A DNA stretch of 56,645 bases from an uncultured Propionibacteriaceae bacterium (GCA_937965785.1 CALCKT010000030.1:1-56645), one strand, 5' to 3'. Shown: positions 15,154-24,279, counted from the first letter of the stretch. Notes: a model not told the origin generated them from the sequence alone. A program made the numbers and translations.

Positions 15154-17385
15154 GTGAACTGGGAGTGGGTGACCGGGGCCGAGGAGGCGGTGGTGGTGCG
15201 TCGCCGGCCCGCCTCCCCGGGGGCGTGGGCCGACTGGCCCGGCTGGCTCGATGCGGAACTCGTCGACGGGTTCCGGGCCGCGGGCATCGACCGGCCCTGG
15301 CGGCACCAGGTGGAGTTCGCGGAGCTGGCCCGCGCGGGCAGGCACGCCGCGATCTGCACCCCCACCGGTTCCGGGAAATCGCTGGCCTACCTGATGCCGG
15401 TGCTCGCCGCGCTGCGGGAACCCAGGGCGGGCCGCGGCAGGGGATTCGCGCTGCGACGCCCCACCGCGCTGTACCTGGCACCCACCAAGGCCCTGGCCCA
15501 CGACCAGGCCCGGGCCGCCGGGGCCCTGGCCCCGGGACCGGTGCGGATCGGTGCCCTCGACGGCGACTCCGACGAGGCCGAGCGGCGATTCGCCCGCGAA
15601 CACGCCAACCTGGTGCTCACCAACCCCGACATGCTGCACTTCTCCGTGCTGCCGAACCATCGCCGCTGGTCGGCGCTGCTGGGCGGGCTGCGCTACGTCA
15701 TCATCGACGAGGCCCACCGCTACCAGGGGGTTTTCGGGGCGCACGTCGCGCAGGTGCTGCGGCGGCTGCGACGCCTCGCCGCCGCCCACGGCGCCGAACC
15801 GACCATCCTGCTCAGCTCCGCCACCGCACCGAACGCCGCCGACTTCGGGGGTGCCCTGATCGGTGAGGACCGGGTGGAGGTGGTCGCCGACTCGACCGCC
15901 CCGGTCGCCGCCCGCACCGTCGTGCTTTGGCAACCCTCGGCCAGCCTCAACCGCGACACCTCCCGGCTGCTGGCGGGCCTGGCGGACGACGCCACCCAGA
16001 CCCTCGCCTTCGTCGCATCCCGTGCCGGGGCGGAACTGACCAGCCTGGAGGCGGCGGAACTGGCCGCCGAACCGGGGCGGATCGCGTCCTACCGTGGCGG
16101 CTACCTGGCCATGGAACGCCGCGACCTGGAGGCCGCGCTGCAAACCGGGGAGATCCTCGGGCTGGCCACCACGAACGCGCTGGAACTCGGCATCGATGTC
16201 TCCGGCATCGACGCGGTGCTCGTTTCCGGGTTCCCCGGGAAACTCTCGGCGTTCTGGCAGCAGGCCGGAAGGGCGGGCCGGGCGGGCCGGGAGGCGCTGG
16301 TGGTGCTGCTGGCCCGCGAGAACCCCCTCGACGCCTACCTGCTGCAACATCCCGAACTGATTTTCGACGCCCCCGTCGAGGCCGCGATCTGTCACCCGCA
16401 GAACCCGCACGTCCTCGGCCCACACCTGGCCGCCGCCGCGCAGGAACAACCGTTGACGGCCGCCGACGAACGCTGGTTCGGACCCACCGCCCTGCCACTG
16501 GCAGCTCACCTCGCCGCCGGGAAGGTGCTGCGGGACCGCGGCGGAACGTGGTACTGGACCCGTCCCGACCGCGCCGTCGACCACATCAACCTGCGATCCA
16601 CCACCCCCCGGCCCGTGGAGATCATCGAACGCTCCACCGGGCAGGTGATCGGGGTGGTGGATCCGGCAGCCGCCGACCGCACCGTCCACCGGGGCGCCGT
16701 CTACCTCCACCAGGGATGCTCTTTCGTGGTGACCGACCTGGATGTCGAGGAACGCAGCGCCATGGTGGTGGCGGCCCACAACCCCTGGTACACCCAGGCC
16801 GAATCCGCCCAGGACATCGCGGTGCTGCGGGAGCGCCGGTCGCGACCACTCGGCTCGACAACCCTGCACTTCGGTGACGTGCGGCTCAGCTGGCAGGTCA
16901 CCGGATACCTGCGCCGCGACGAAACCACCCACGAGGTGCTCGACTCCACCCCGCTCGACTGCCCGGAACACATCCTCACCACGCAGGCGGTGTGGTGGAG
17001 CGTCCCGGAGACCCTGGAACGGGAACTGGGCTGGGGTTCGCTGCGGCTCGGGGCCGCCGCGCACGCCGCCGAACACACCTCCATCGGCTTGCTGCCGGCC
17101 TTCGCGCCCTGCGACCGCTGGGACATCGGCGGGGTTTCCACGGCCCGCCACCCGGACACCGGCCTGGCGACGGTGTTCGTCCACGACGGCCTGCCCGGTG
17201 GAGCAGGATTCGCCGCCCGCGCCCACGAGGTGGCCGAGCATTGGTTGGCGGCGACCTTGGAACGGCTGCGCACCTGCCGCTGCGAATCGGGCTGCCCGGC
17301 CTGCGTCGTGTCCCCGAAATGCGGCAACGCCAACCAGGTTCTCGACAAGACGGCGGCCACCGAACTGCTGCGCCGGATCCTCTGA
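15154..17385 (+). CDS. DEAH-box helicase with C-terminal Cys4 (DUF1998) domain
   Basis: About 743 residues from the GTG at 15154; the in-frame ATG at 15103 lies in repeat DNA. It belongs to the 'helicase/secretion neighbourhood DEAH-box helicase' family, related to YprA/MrfA. Motifs are TPTGSGKS (residues 69-76), TKALAHDQ, IIDEAHRYQG (near 185), LLSSATAPN, GLATTNALELGIDVSG and QQAGRAGRAGREAL. The C-terminal CRCESGCPACVVSPKCGNAN (from about 708) is a zinc/iron-sulphur-type cysteine cluster. It probably unwinds DNA in repair. Its association with Tad genes is conserved but unexplained. It converges with the minus-strand Tad genes. Confidence 0.9.
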   Translation: MNWEWVTGAEEAVVVRRRPASPGAWADWPGWLDAELVDGFRAAGIDRPWRHQVEFAELARAGRHAAICTPTGSGKSLAYLMPVLAALREPRAGRGRGFALRRPTALYLAPTKALAHDQARAAGALAPGPVRIGALDGDSDEAERRFAREHANLVLTNPDMLHFSVLPNHRRWSALLGGLRYVIIDEAHRYQGVFGAHVAQVLRRLRRLAAAHGAEPTILLSSATAPNAADFGGALIGEDRVEVVADSTAPVAARTVVLWQPSASLNRDTSRLLAGLADDATQTLAFVASRAGAELTSLEAAELAAEPGRIASYRGGYLAMERRDLEAALQTGEILGLATTNALELGIDVSGIDAVLVSGFPGKLSAFWQQAGRAGRAGREALVVLLARENPLDAYLLQHPELIFDAPVEAAICHPQNPHVLGPHLAAAAQEQPLTAADERWFGPTALPLAAHLAAGKVLRDRGGTWYWTRPDRAVDHINLRSTTPRPVEIIERSTGQVIGVVDPAAADRTVHRGAVYLHQGCSFVVTDLDVEERSAMVVAAHNPWYTQAESAQDIAVLRERRSRPLGSTTLHFGDVRLSWQVTGYLRRDETTHEVLDSTPLDCPEHILTTQAVWWSVPETLERELGWGSLRLGAAAHAAEHTSIGLLPAFAPCDRWDIGGVSTARHPDTGLATVFVHDGLPGGAGFAARAHEVAEHWLAATLERLRTCRCESGCPACVVSPKCGNANQVLDKTAATELLRRIL

Positions 17386-17412
17386 GACTCCAGTGGGCGG
17401 GGCGAGTCGATC

Positions 17413-17443
17413 GGTTCCGGGGACGGGACCTGTCCGCGGAACC
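17413..17443. terminator. Possible bidirectional terminator
   Basis: GGTTCCGGGGAC at 17413-17424 pairs with GTCCGCGGAACC at 17432-17443 with one mismatch and a short loop. It sits in the 84-base gap between the convergent helicase and TadE-like genes and is followed by TGGTTTTC. Confidence 0.4.
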
Positions 17444-17469
17444 CCGGATGGTTTTCACACCGTCTCCTT

Positions 17470-17856
17470 TCACACCGTCCCCGCAGTGGCGCTTCGCTCC
17501 ACGTCGGCGGGATTGAAACCGCGGCCCTCCAGCAACGGCAGGGTCACCGTCACCTCGACCACGAACCGGGGACGCTGCCCCCGCACCTCGCATCCGGTGA
17601 GGCGCCCGCCGTTCTCGGAGGCCACCTTCGAGGCCTCGGCGCAGGCGTCGTCACCGTCCGCCTCGGCCGCCGCGGCGGCCAGGGCCGTCAGGTCGGCCGC
17701 GTCCTGGGCCTTTTCCGCGCGGGCCAGCCAACCGGTGATCAACGCGGCGGTGGCCGCGACCAGCACCAGCCCCAGGCAGATTCCCGCGACCAGCACCGTC
17801 CCAACTCCCCGCTCGTCACGGACCCGGGAACACCCCGGGTTTCCCGCGGCGCTCAT
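17470..17856 (-). CDS. TadE-like protein of the helicase/secretion neighbourhood
   Basis: 128 residues: a basic N-terminus, then DERGVGTVLVAGICLGLVLV, a TadE/pilin-like membrane helix preceded by the E-R-G processing-type motif. An Ala-rich stretch (AADLTALAAAAAEADGDDAC) and a short C-terminal domain with two cysteines follow. It matches the Rv3654c-type TadE-like family. Such minor pseudopilins are inserted in the membrane and may prime pilus assembly. The start codon overlaps the stop of the next gene upstream by four bases. Confidence 0.8.
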   Translation of the reverse strand: MSAAGNPGCSRVRDERGVGTVLVAGICLGLVLVAATAALITGWLARAEKAQDAADLTALAAAAAEADGDDACAEASKVASENGGRLTGCEVRGQRPRFVVEVTVTLPLLEGRGFNPADVERSATAGTV

Positions 17857-18281
17857 GGCCCGACCCCCGGTTCCCAGTGGGCCCAGGCGACGGCCTCGAG
17901 CGGAATGGCACCGAGGTTGAGGATGGGGACCTCCAAGCGGGTCGTCACCCGCACCCCCGCCTCGGCGCGTTCGATCTCGATGCGTGCCCGTTCGGGCGCC
18001 TTCTCCTTGGTTTTCTCCGCCAGCGCGTCATCGCCCCGGGACAGGTGCTTGGCCAGCTCCGAACTGACGGTCTGGATACCCGACTGGGCCACCCCCAGCA
18101 GCACGAGACCGACCAGGGCCGACACCAGCGTCACCAACGTGACCAGCCCGATGGCGAACTCCACCGTCACCATGCCCCGCTGCTCACGGCGGGCCCTGCG
18201 ACGCCCGAACCAGCCGATGCGACCGGCCCTCCAGCGGCGGGGCGCCGGAGAAACCGGGTGGTCGGCGACGGCCTTCAACAC
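17853..18281 (-). CDS. TadE-family minor pseudopilin
   Basis: About 142 residues from a GTG at 18281 preceded by GAGGA; the frame stays open to 18614, but that part overlaps the pilin gene. The core REQRGMVTVEFAIGLVTLVT is the TadE signature: charged residues, G-x-x-x-VE, then a hydrophobic helix. The C-terminal part is a small mixed domain (ARIEIERAEAGVRVTTRLEV). It corresponds to Rv3655c in the mycobacterial locus and lies between the pilin-like gene and the Rv3654c-like gene, as expected. The exact start is uncertain. Confidence 0.75.
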   Translation of the reverse strand: MLKAVADHPVSPAPRRWRAGRIGWFGRRRARREQRGMVTVEFAIGLVTLVTLVSALVGLVLLGVAQSGIQTVSSELAKHLSRGDDALAEKTKEKAPERARIEIERAEAGVRVTTRLEVPILNLGAIPLEAVAWAHWEPGVGP

Positions 18282-18317
18282 TTCCTCACCCCGCGCCCCC
18301 GGCCCCTCCACCAGGAG

Positions 18318-18345
18318 GCGTGGGGCGGATGCATCCGCCCCACGC
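18318..18345. promoter_or_regulatory. Perfect 28-bp palindrome after the pilin gene
   Basis: A fully self-complementary sequence with arms GCGTGGGGCGGA and TCCGCCCCACGC around TGCA. It begins seven bases after the pilin-like stop codon and lies before the TadE gene in the same direction. There is no T-run. An RNA hairpin here could protect the pilin mRNA or cut read-through so that pilin is made in excess of the minor proteins. The role is inferred. Confidence 0.6.
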
Positions 18346-18352
18346 ATGCCGG

Positions 18353-18577
18353 TCAGTTGTCGTGCTGGGCGACGTTCGTGAAAACGTCGGTGACCCACTT
18401 CATGATCGTGTCGAAAAGCGAACTGTCGTTGAAGACGCGGAGCAGCAACATTGCTGCGGCCGCGGCGCCCAACAGGCCGATGGCGTACTCGACGGTGGTG
18501 AGTCCCCGTTCGGCGAAACGACGCGAGAGCGGCTGCTTCTTCTCGACGCGGGCGATGCTCTTGGTGGACTCGGACAT
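18353..18577 (-). CDS. Flp-pilin-like protein (DUF4244)
   Basis: 74 residues from the ATG at 18577, preceded by AGGGGAAG; an upstream ATG at 18592 lies before this ribosome-binding site. RRFAERGLTTVEYAIGLLGA is the classic class III signal: basic leader, G then TTVEYA, a hydrophobic helix. A short hydrophilic tail follows. It is the probable major pilin subunit of the Tad system, matching Rv3656c. It is encoded away from the TadABC genes, beyond the helicase, and flanked on both sides by strong hairpins. Confidence 0.85.
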   Translation of the reverse strand: MSESTKSIARVEKKQPLSRRFAERGLTTVEYAIGLLGAAAAAMLLLRVFNDSSLFDTIMKWVTDVFTNVAQHDN

Positions 18578-18590
18578 GGCTTCCCCTTTC

Positions 18591-18626
18591 AAGTGTCCAC
18601 CGGATGCCTTTCATCCGGTGACACTT
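18591..18626 (-). promoter_or_regulatory. Long hairpin in the pilin 5' leader
   Basis: AAGTGTCCACCGGATG at 18591-18606 pairs with CATCCGGTGACACTT at 18612-18626, about 15 bp with one bulged base and a five-base loop. It ends directly before the pilin ribosome-binding site (start codon at 18577). It may be an mRNA-stabilising leader or a translation control element, or the terminator of the cobalamin operon ending at 18767. Confidence 0.55.
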
Positions 18627-18766
18627 TCACCATGGGAGGCAGGACCCGCAGGGATTTCCTTTTCCACATCCCCCGGTTGGGCGACAACACCGCCGCCCAA
18701 CCGGACAACACCTCCGGTCCCCGCGACAACACCCCACCCGGGCGGGGTGCCCTCGCGCGGCTGGGT

Positions 18767-19993
18767 TCAGTCCTGCAGGACCTGCAGCAGCTCGTCGCGG
18801 ACCCGCACCGAGCGACGCGGGTTGCGGTCGCCGATCACCGCTACCGTCAAACCACCGGCGGAGGCGGTCGTCGGGGTCGTCGCGGTGCCTCCCAGCGCAT
18901 CATCGGCCCGGCAGCAGAACGTGTGGCGACGCTCCGCCTCGGCCGCGATCATCGCGTTGACGTTCGGGTCGTTGCTGGCGGCCAGGACGTACCAGGCCTC
19001 GCCGACATCCTCCGCCCTGGCGGTGCGCTGCTCGGCGGTGATCGCGCCGCTCGCCGCGAGCCGGCCGACGGCGATCCCGAGGTTCGGTGCGACGACCCGC
19101 ACCTTCGCCCCGGCGTCGAGCAGCCGGGGGATGCGCCGCGCCGCAACGGCGCCGCCGCCGACGACCAGGACGTCGCGGTCCTTCAGCACGAGGTTCGACA
19201 TGAACCCGGGGGCGCCTTCGCCGAAGCCCTCGGCGTCGAGCTCCGCGAGATAACGGTCGACGACCAGCTGGGCCAGCTCGTCGCAGTCACCGATGACCTC
19301 GGCGACCCGCACCTCGACGTCCGGGTTGTTCTCGCGCCAGGCGGCGACCTGATCCAGGTTCCAGGTCCGCAGCTTGCCCGGGAACAGGAAATGGGGGGCG
19401 ACGACGATCTGTTTCGCGCCGGTGGCCTTCGCGTGGTTCAGCGCCTCCGGCACCGACGGCCGCGACACCTGGATGAACGCGGGGTGGATGCTGCGGAGCC
19501 CCGCCTCCTCCATGAGGGTCCGGGCCAGGCGGTAGCGTTCCGCGTTCGATTCGGTGACGGGGGAACCGCGACCCACCAGGACACATGCCGTGTCCTGGGG
19601 ACGCCACTCGCCGAGCGCCTCGACGACGCGGTTGCGCACCGCCGAATCCAGCAGCGGGCTGCCCAGCAGCGCCGCCGAGTACGCGACCCTGGCCGCGCCG
19701 CGTCCCTCGTCAATGGCCTCCGGGATGTCGATCCGCACGTGCCCGCCGGTCGCGAGCATCAGCGGCACGACGACGGCATCCGTCTCGCCCTTCGGCTCGA
19801 GGCCCTCCAAGGCCTCGGCCACGGCCTCGGGGATGCTCGGTTCCGTCAATTCGACGAAACCCATCGCCAGTTTCGTGTCCGGCAGTTTCGCCTGGACGCG
19901 TTCCGCGAGCGCACGGCACACGGCCACACCCTCCGGGTCACGGGTGCCGTGCGCGGCGATGACGAGCGGCACGTTGGTCAGTTCCTTGAACAT
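18767..19993 (-). CDS. cbiX: CbiX cobaltochelatase fused to CysG-type precorrin-2 dehydrogenase
   Basis: 408 residues from the ATG at 19993, with AGGAGG nine bases upstream. Residues 1-260 are a sirohydrochlorin chelatase: LVIAAHGTRDPEG holds the first catalytic His, LMLATGGHVRIDIPEA the second, and a repeated half-domain (VAPHFLFPGKL) makes the long two-lobed form. From about residue 266 a siroheme-synthase N-terminal domain follows, with the NAD-binding motif DVLVVGGGAVAARRIPRLLDA. One protein would thus oxidise precorrin-2 and insert cobalt or iron, the entry steps of anaerobic B12 and siroheme synthesis. It is the last gene of the minus-strand operon, sharing one base with cbiEGH. Confidence 0.9.
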   Translation of the reverse strand: MFKELTNVPLVIAAHGTRDPEGVAVCRALAERVQAKLPDTKLAMGFVELTEPSIPEAVAEALEGLEPKGETDAVVVPLMLATGGHVRIDIPEAIDEGRGAARVAYSAALLGSPLLDSAVRNRVVEALGEWRPQDTACVLVGRGSPVTESNAERYRLARTLMEEAGLRSIHPAFIQVSRPSVPEALNHAKATGAKQIVVAPHFLFPGKLRTWNLDQVAAWRENNPDVEVRVAEVIGDCDELAQLVVDRYLAELDAEGFGEGAPGFMSNLVLKDRDVLVVGGGAVAARRIPRLLDAGAKVRVVAPNLGIAVGRLAASGAITAEQRTARAEDVGEAWYVLAASNDPNVNAMIAAEAERRHTFCCRADDALGGTATTPTTASAGGLTVAVIGDRNPRRSVRVRDELLQVLQD

Positions 19994-22413
19994 CAGCAGT
20001 TTCCTCCTTGAATCTTGCCCATCCACTGGTAGTCACGCGGTGTGACGATGGCTGTTTCACCGACCCCCGTCGCCACCGGTTTGGTGGTCGACGAACCGAC
20101 GATGACGATGGTGTGCATGTCAACCCATTCGGGATTGAACTCACCGATCGGCGCCCACCTGATGTGCTGCTTCGGCCGGAACGCCTCGTAGACGGCCATC
20201 ACCGGAACGTCAGCGGGGCGGTGCGCCCCCAGGATCTCCAGCGCCCGGGGCAGGTGGGCGATGCGTTTGCGGGAGCGGGGGTTGTACAGCACCGTCACGA
20301 AGTCACCCTCCGCGGCGGCCTGGAGCCGGCGCTCGATGTCCTCCCACGACGTGTGGAGGTCGGACAGGGAGATCGTGACGTGGTCGTGGCCGAGCGGCGC
20401 ACCCAGCAGCGCGGATGCGGCCAGTTCCGCCGTGACACCCGGGATGATCTTGACGTCGATACCCTCGGTGCCGATCTCGAGCGTGGGGGAGGCCATCGCG
20501 TAGATCGCGGGGTCGCCGGAGCACACGAACGCCACGGGGTGACCCTCGCGCGCCTTCTGGATCGCGAACGCCGTCCGCTGCTCCTCGGTGCCCATCTTCG
20601 TGGCGTGGGTCTCGGCGTTGGGGTTGACCAGGTCACGGATCTGCCGCACGTACGGGATGTAGCCGACCACGTATCGGGCGGTCTCGATCGCCTGCTTCGC
20701 CATCGGGGTCAGCAGGTCGCGGTGACCGGGACCGAGACCGACCACCCGCAACTCGCCGCGCGCCGGAACCCGGCCGATCGCGCACGTCGCGTCGGGGCAC
20801 TTCGTCTTCGGCACGATCAGCTCGGCGCCGCGGCGGATGACGGAGGCCTCGGAGACGCTCGGCGTTCCCACCTCGGAGGCGACAACATCCGAGGGGGTCG
20901 GCACCTCGATGCCAGCCAGCTCGGCGGCCTCGTAGCACACGAACGGTACGCCCAGGTGCTTGGCGAGGCGGATCAGGCCACCCTCACGCGCCTTGACGTC
21001 GACGCTTGTCAGCGCCGCGACCGAGTGGATCGTCAGGCCCGCAGCCTCGAGGGTCGCCTCCAGGTGGGCGCGCAGGATCTTCTCCGAGGTGCCGCGGTTG
21101 CAGCCCATGCCCACCACCAGCGAGCGGGGATGCAGGACGACCCGCGGCAGCTCGGCGGCCGGCAGCTGCGAGGCGTCGCGGTCGGTGACGAGAATCTCCG
21201 CGACCGGTGAGACCGCGTCCTCGGTGACATTGGCCGGCAGCGGCGGCATCGGCCACGGCTGATCCCGCACCAGCCGCACGGGACGGCCGTCGAGCATCGC
21301 GCTGGTCACGCTCGCGACATCGCCGCTGTGGGCCCAGCCGAGGGTGTCGAGAGCGGGGATGCCGAGGGAGTCGGTGGCGGTCGTGAGCACCGCGGTGGCC
21401 CCGAGGGCCTCCGACAGTTTCTCGGCCAGCTCGTTCGCACCGCCGACGTGCCCGCCCAGCAGGGGCACGACGAAATGCCCGCCCTGGTCGATGACGACGA
21501 CACCCGGGTCGGTTTTCTTCGAGTCCAGCAGCGGCGCGAGGATGCGGGTGGTGGCGCCGATCGCCATGTGCGAGACGACCAGGTCGCATTCTTCGAAGGC
21601 CTTGCGCAGCCCCTCGGTGGCGGATCCGTCGTAGATCTGGGTCCCGCCGAGCAGCTCGTCGATCTGGGCGGCGCGGGCTCGGGCGGCCTCGGAGGAGAAA
21701 ACCTGCCCGACCTTCAGGTCGGACAGCGCATTCGCGGTCAGCCGCTCCACCGCGACCTCGGGGACGGCGACGCGGCGGGGCGCGGTGGTGTCGACGGCCG
21801 TCTCGTCCCATTCGGCGTCGGGGTGGCGTTCCAGGACGAGCACGACGTTCGGGTTCCGGACGTCCTCGACCGCGGCCAGCTGTTCACCGGTCATGATCCG
21901 GACGCGTTCGTCGTCCTCGCCGAGACGCTCGGCCAGGACGAAGGTCCGGTCGAGGCCGGCCAGGGGATCGCTCAGCTGCGAGAGGGGTTCGCGCGGGTCG
22001 GTCATGACCGCGACTTTCGCGTAGCGGCGCGCCGCGGCGATGGCGGCGTCGATGGGACGGCCGTGCGCGGAGACCGTGATGGCGTCGTCCCAGGGCAGTC
22101 CGACACGGGCGAACGCCTCGGCCACCGAGGATGCGCGCGTGACGACCTTCGGACGCAGCCCGATCGACCGCAGCTTGCGGACGACACCGAACCACAGCGG
22201 GTCGCCGGAGGCGAGGATCACGACATCGGTGTCCTCAGGCAGCTGCCGGATCTTCTCGACGGCAGGGGTGAGGCCACCCAGGACGATTCGCTTGTCCTCG
22301 GGGACGGCCAGCTCATCGAGGTGACGGCGTCCGCCGACCACCACGGATGCGGCGGCGACGGCGCGGCGCAGCTCCTCGCTGGGGGCGCCGAGATGCCCGT
22401 GGACCGTGATCAT
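19993..22413 (-). CDS. cbiEGH: CbiE-CbiG-CbiH triple fusion for corrin-ring synthesis
   Basis: 806 residues from the ATG at 22413, which overlaps the cbiF stop. Residues 1 to about 220 are a CbiE-like methyltransferase (VVILASGDPLWFGVVRKL). About 220-555 are CbiG, the cobalt-precorrin-5A lactonase (VSHMAIGATTRILAPLL, VGMGCNRGTSEKILRAHL). From about 556 to the end is CbiH/CobJ, the precorrin-3B C17-methyltransferase (VVGLGPGHRDLLTPMAKQAI, FVCSGDPAIYAMASP). The three activities act in sequence around ring contraction. The CbiT half usually joined to CbiE in CobL is absent here. A similar cbiEGH fusion is remembered from Propionibacterium freudenreichii. Confidence 0.92.
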   Translation of the reverse strand: MITVHGHLGAPSEELRRAVAAASVVVGGRRHLDELAVPEDKRIVLGGLTPAVEKIRQLPEDTDVVILASGDPLWFGVVRKLRSIGLRPKVVTRASSVAEAFARVGLPWDDAITVSAHGRPIDAAIAAARRYAKVAVMTDPREPLSQLSDPLAGLDRTFVLAERLGEDDERVRIMTGEQLAAVEDVRNPNVVLVLERHPDAEWDETAVDTTAPRRVAVPEVAVERLTANALSDLKVGQVFSSEAARARAAQIDELLGGTQIYDGSATEGLRKAFEECDLVVSHMAIGATTRILAPLLDSKKTDPGVVVIDQGGHFVVPLLGGHVGGANELAEKLSEALGATAVLTTATDSLGIPALDTLGWAHSGDVASVTSAMLDGRPVRLVRDQPWPMPPLPANVTEDAVSPVAEILVTDRDASQLPAAELPRVVLHPRSLVVGMGCNRGTSEKILRAHLEATLEAAGLTIHSVAALTSVDVKAREGGLIRLAKHLGVPFVCYEAAELAGIEVPTPSDVVASEVGTPSVSEASVIRRGAELIVPKTKCPDATCAIGRVPARGELRVVGLGPGHRDLLTPMAKQAIETARYVVGYIPYVRQIRDLVNPNAETHATKMGTEEQRTAFAIQKAREGHPVAFVCSGDPAIYAMASPTLEIGTEGIDVKIIPGVTAELAASALLGAPLGHDHVTISLSDLHTSWEDIERRLQAAAEGDFVTVLYNPRSRKRIAHLPRALEILGAHRPADVPVMAVYEAFRPKQHIRWAPIGEFNPEWVDMHTIVIVGSSTTKPVATGVGETAIVTPRDYQWMGKIQGGNC

Positions 22414-23270
22414 GTGTTGTCTCCGTTCTCCAGGTTGTAGGTGGTGGCGCCGTGCTCCCTCAGGTCGGTTGCGGCGGCCTTGTCGGCGGCGCGGTATTCG
22501 TGCCGGAAACCGGGGTGGTACAGGTGGGAGCGTTTGGCGGCGCGGTCGGTGGCCAGGGCCGGGCCGACGAGCACGATCGTGTGCTTCCAGAGCTTGTGCT
22601 CCTTCATCGTCGCCGACAGGTCCTTCAGCTGGACCCGCCAGATGGCCTCGTCGGGCCAGGTCACGCGGTAGCCGATGATGCACGGCGTCTCCGGGGGGTA
22701 GCCGCCCTCGAGGAGGGCCGCCTCCAGTTGCTTGTTGCGGGCCGCCGACAGGTAGATCGACATCGTCGTGCCGTGGGCCGCGAACGAGCGGATGGTCTCC
22801 TTCTCGGGCATTGGGGTGCGGCCGCCCTCGAGGCGGGTGAGGATCATCGACTGCGCGACCTCCGGCAGCGTCAGCTCGGAGTCGACCCGGGCCGCGGTGG
22901 CGGAGAACGCCGAGATGCCGGGGATCGTCTCGGTGGGGATGCCGATCTGGGCGCACAGGTCGCGCTGCTCCGCCGTCGCCCCGTAGATGTTCGGGTCGCC
23001 GGTGTGGACACGGGCGACGAGGAGTTTTTCGTCACGGGCCCGCGTGTACAGCGGCACCAGGTCCTCCAGGGGGATCGACGCGGAGTCGATGACCTCCGCA
23101 CCCGGCTTGTGGCTGGCGACGATCCCGGGATGCACGAGCGACGAGGCCCAGATGATGATGTCGGCCTCGGCGATGACGCGGGCGCCACGCACGGTGATCA
23201 GGTCGTCGGCCCCGGGGCCTGCCCCGACGAAGACCACCAGGCCTTTCGGGTCGAGTCTCAGTCCGCTCAT
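22410..23270 (-). CDS. cbiF: Cobalt-precorrin-4 C11-methyltransferase
   Basis: 286 residues from the ATG at 23270, preceded by GGGAG. It is a tetrapyrrole methylase of the CbiF/CobM type: VFVGAGPGADDLITVRGARV at the N-terminus, ASSLVHPGIV, VARVHTGDPNIYGA as the SAM-binding loop, and ETIPGISAFSATAA. It methylates C11 of cobalt-precorrin-4. The C-terminal extension (HLYHPGFRHEYR and after) is common in this family. Start and stop overlap both neighbours in the minus-strand operon under the cobalamin riboswitch. Confidence 0.95.
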   Translation of the reverse strand: MSGLRLDPKGLVVFVGAGPGADDLITVRGARVIAEADIIIWASSLVHPGIVASHKPGAEVIDSASIPLEDLVPLYTRARDEKLLVARVHTGDPNIYGATAEQRDLCAQIGIPTETIPGISAFSATAARVDSELTLPEVAQSMILTRLEGGRTPMPEKETIRSFAAHGTTMSIYLSAARNKQLEAALLEGGYPPETPCIIGYRVTWPDEAIWRVQLKDLSATMKEHKLWKHTIVLVGPALATDRAAKRSHLYHPGFRHEYRAADKAAATDLREHGATTYNLENGDNT

Positions 23271-24013
23271 ATTCTCCCTCCGGTGGTGGAACGTCTCGGT
23301 GCGGCAAGGACGGTGCTGAAGTAGGGTGCGCGGTCGGTCACCTCGGACAGGGGCACGAGGTGTTCGGATGGCAACCCGAGGTCGGTGCCGAGGATGGCCC
23401 CGTCGAGGCGGCCCTGCGCATCCAGCACGGCGCGGAGCTCGGTCATCTCTCGGCCGCCCTTGTAGATGACGACGGTGTCGGAGACCTCGCAGACGCGGGC
23501 CAGGGTCTCGGGTCCGACGGTCCACGGCACGAGGGACAGGATCTCCTGGCCCTCGACGAGCGGGGTGCGGCTGGAGGCGGCGATGGCCTGCATGGCGGTG
23601 ATCCCGGGAATGACCTCGACCTTGACCTCGACGCGCCGCGACACCAGGTCGCACAGGTACGAGAAGGTCGAGAACACCGATGCGTCGCCGACGGTGGCGA
23701 ACGCGACCCGCTTCGCGCCGGCCTCGAACGCCTCGACGGCGGCCGTGGCGGAGGCCTCCCACGCGCTGGCGCGGCGGTGCCCGATGCCGCGGCGCTCGGC
23801 CATGGAGAACGGGATGCGACGGATCGCGTCGGCCTTGGCGGGCAGGTGGGTGCACACGATCTCCTCGGCGCGGCCTACGCCACCGGCACGGGCCTCGGTG
23901 CTCGGCACGAGGATGACGTCGGCTGCCTCCAGGGCCCGCAACGCCTTAACGGTCACGTGGTCAGGGTCGCCGGGGCCCACCCCCACTCCGGACAGGGTGC
24001 GGTCAACACTCAT
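23267..24013 (-). CDS. cbiL: Precorrin-2 C20-methyltransferase
   Basis: 248 residues from the ATG at 24013, with GAGGAGG seven bases upstream. It is a tetrapyrrole methylase with GVGVGPGDPDHVTVKALRAL at the N-terminus, the insertion between strands typical of CobI/CbiL, VAFATVGDASVFSTFSYL as the SAM-binding loop, and VEVIPGITAMQAIAA. It catalyses the first committed corrin methylation, at C20. It is the first gene of the operon and directly downstream of the riboswitch. Confidence 0.94.
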   Translation of the reverse strand: MSVDRTLSGVGVGPGDPDHVTVKALRALEAADVILVPSTEARAGGVGRAEEIVCTHLPAKADAIRRIPFSMAERRGIGHRRASAWEASATAAVEAFEAGAKRVAFATVGDASVFSTFSYLCDLVSRRVEVKVEVIPGITAMQAIAASSRTPLVEGQEILSLVPWTVGPETLARVCEVSDTVVIYKGGREMTELRAVLDAQGRLDGAILGTDLGLPSEHLVPLSEVTDRAPYFSTVLAAPRRSTTGGRI

Positions 24014-24034
24014 GTGGCCCTCCTCGGGTGCTAC

Positions 24035-24175
24035 GCCCGTTCGGTCTTGGCTGGCCCGAAGTGTCTGGCTCCCACCTGGGTGGTCACAGTGGCGGCACCG
24101 CTCCGGATTCGCACCGGATTCCTTCGTTGTCGGCAAGCTGATTGGTCATTTGTCGCGGGACAGCCTAGCCAGTTC
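24035..24175 (-). promoter_or_regulatory. Cobalamin riboswitch
   Basis: Read on the minus strand, this leader carries the conserved blocks in order: GGAATCCGGTGCGAATCCGG (24103-24122), then the B12 box GCCGCCACTGTGA (24084-24096), then GGGAGCCAGACAC (24061-24073). It lies just upstream of cbiL, so B12 should repress the cbiL-cbiF-cbiEGH-cbiX operon. The outer limits are approximate because the closing stem was not modelled. Confidence 0.9.
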
Positions 24176-24279
24176 CGGCGCGGAGGTCCTATCCGAAAGG
24201 TCGATGCGTGTCCCGGTTGGGGCGTGCCGGCCGCTCGGGCTGGCCGGTGGGCGGCGGTGACTGCCATAGTCTTGGAGGT

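Noticed and set aside
14941..17241. Minus-strand open frame of about 766 codons
   Set aside because: It is antisense to the DEAH-box helicase and starts or ends in repeat DNA.
17386..17469. tRNA gene
   Set aside because: The hairpin near GGTTCCGGGG lacks the T-loop consensus and cloverleaf; no tRNA was found anywhere in the window.
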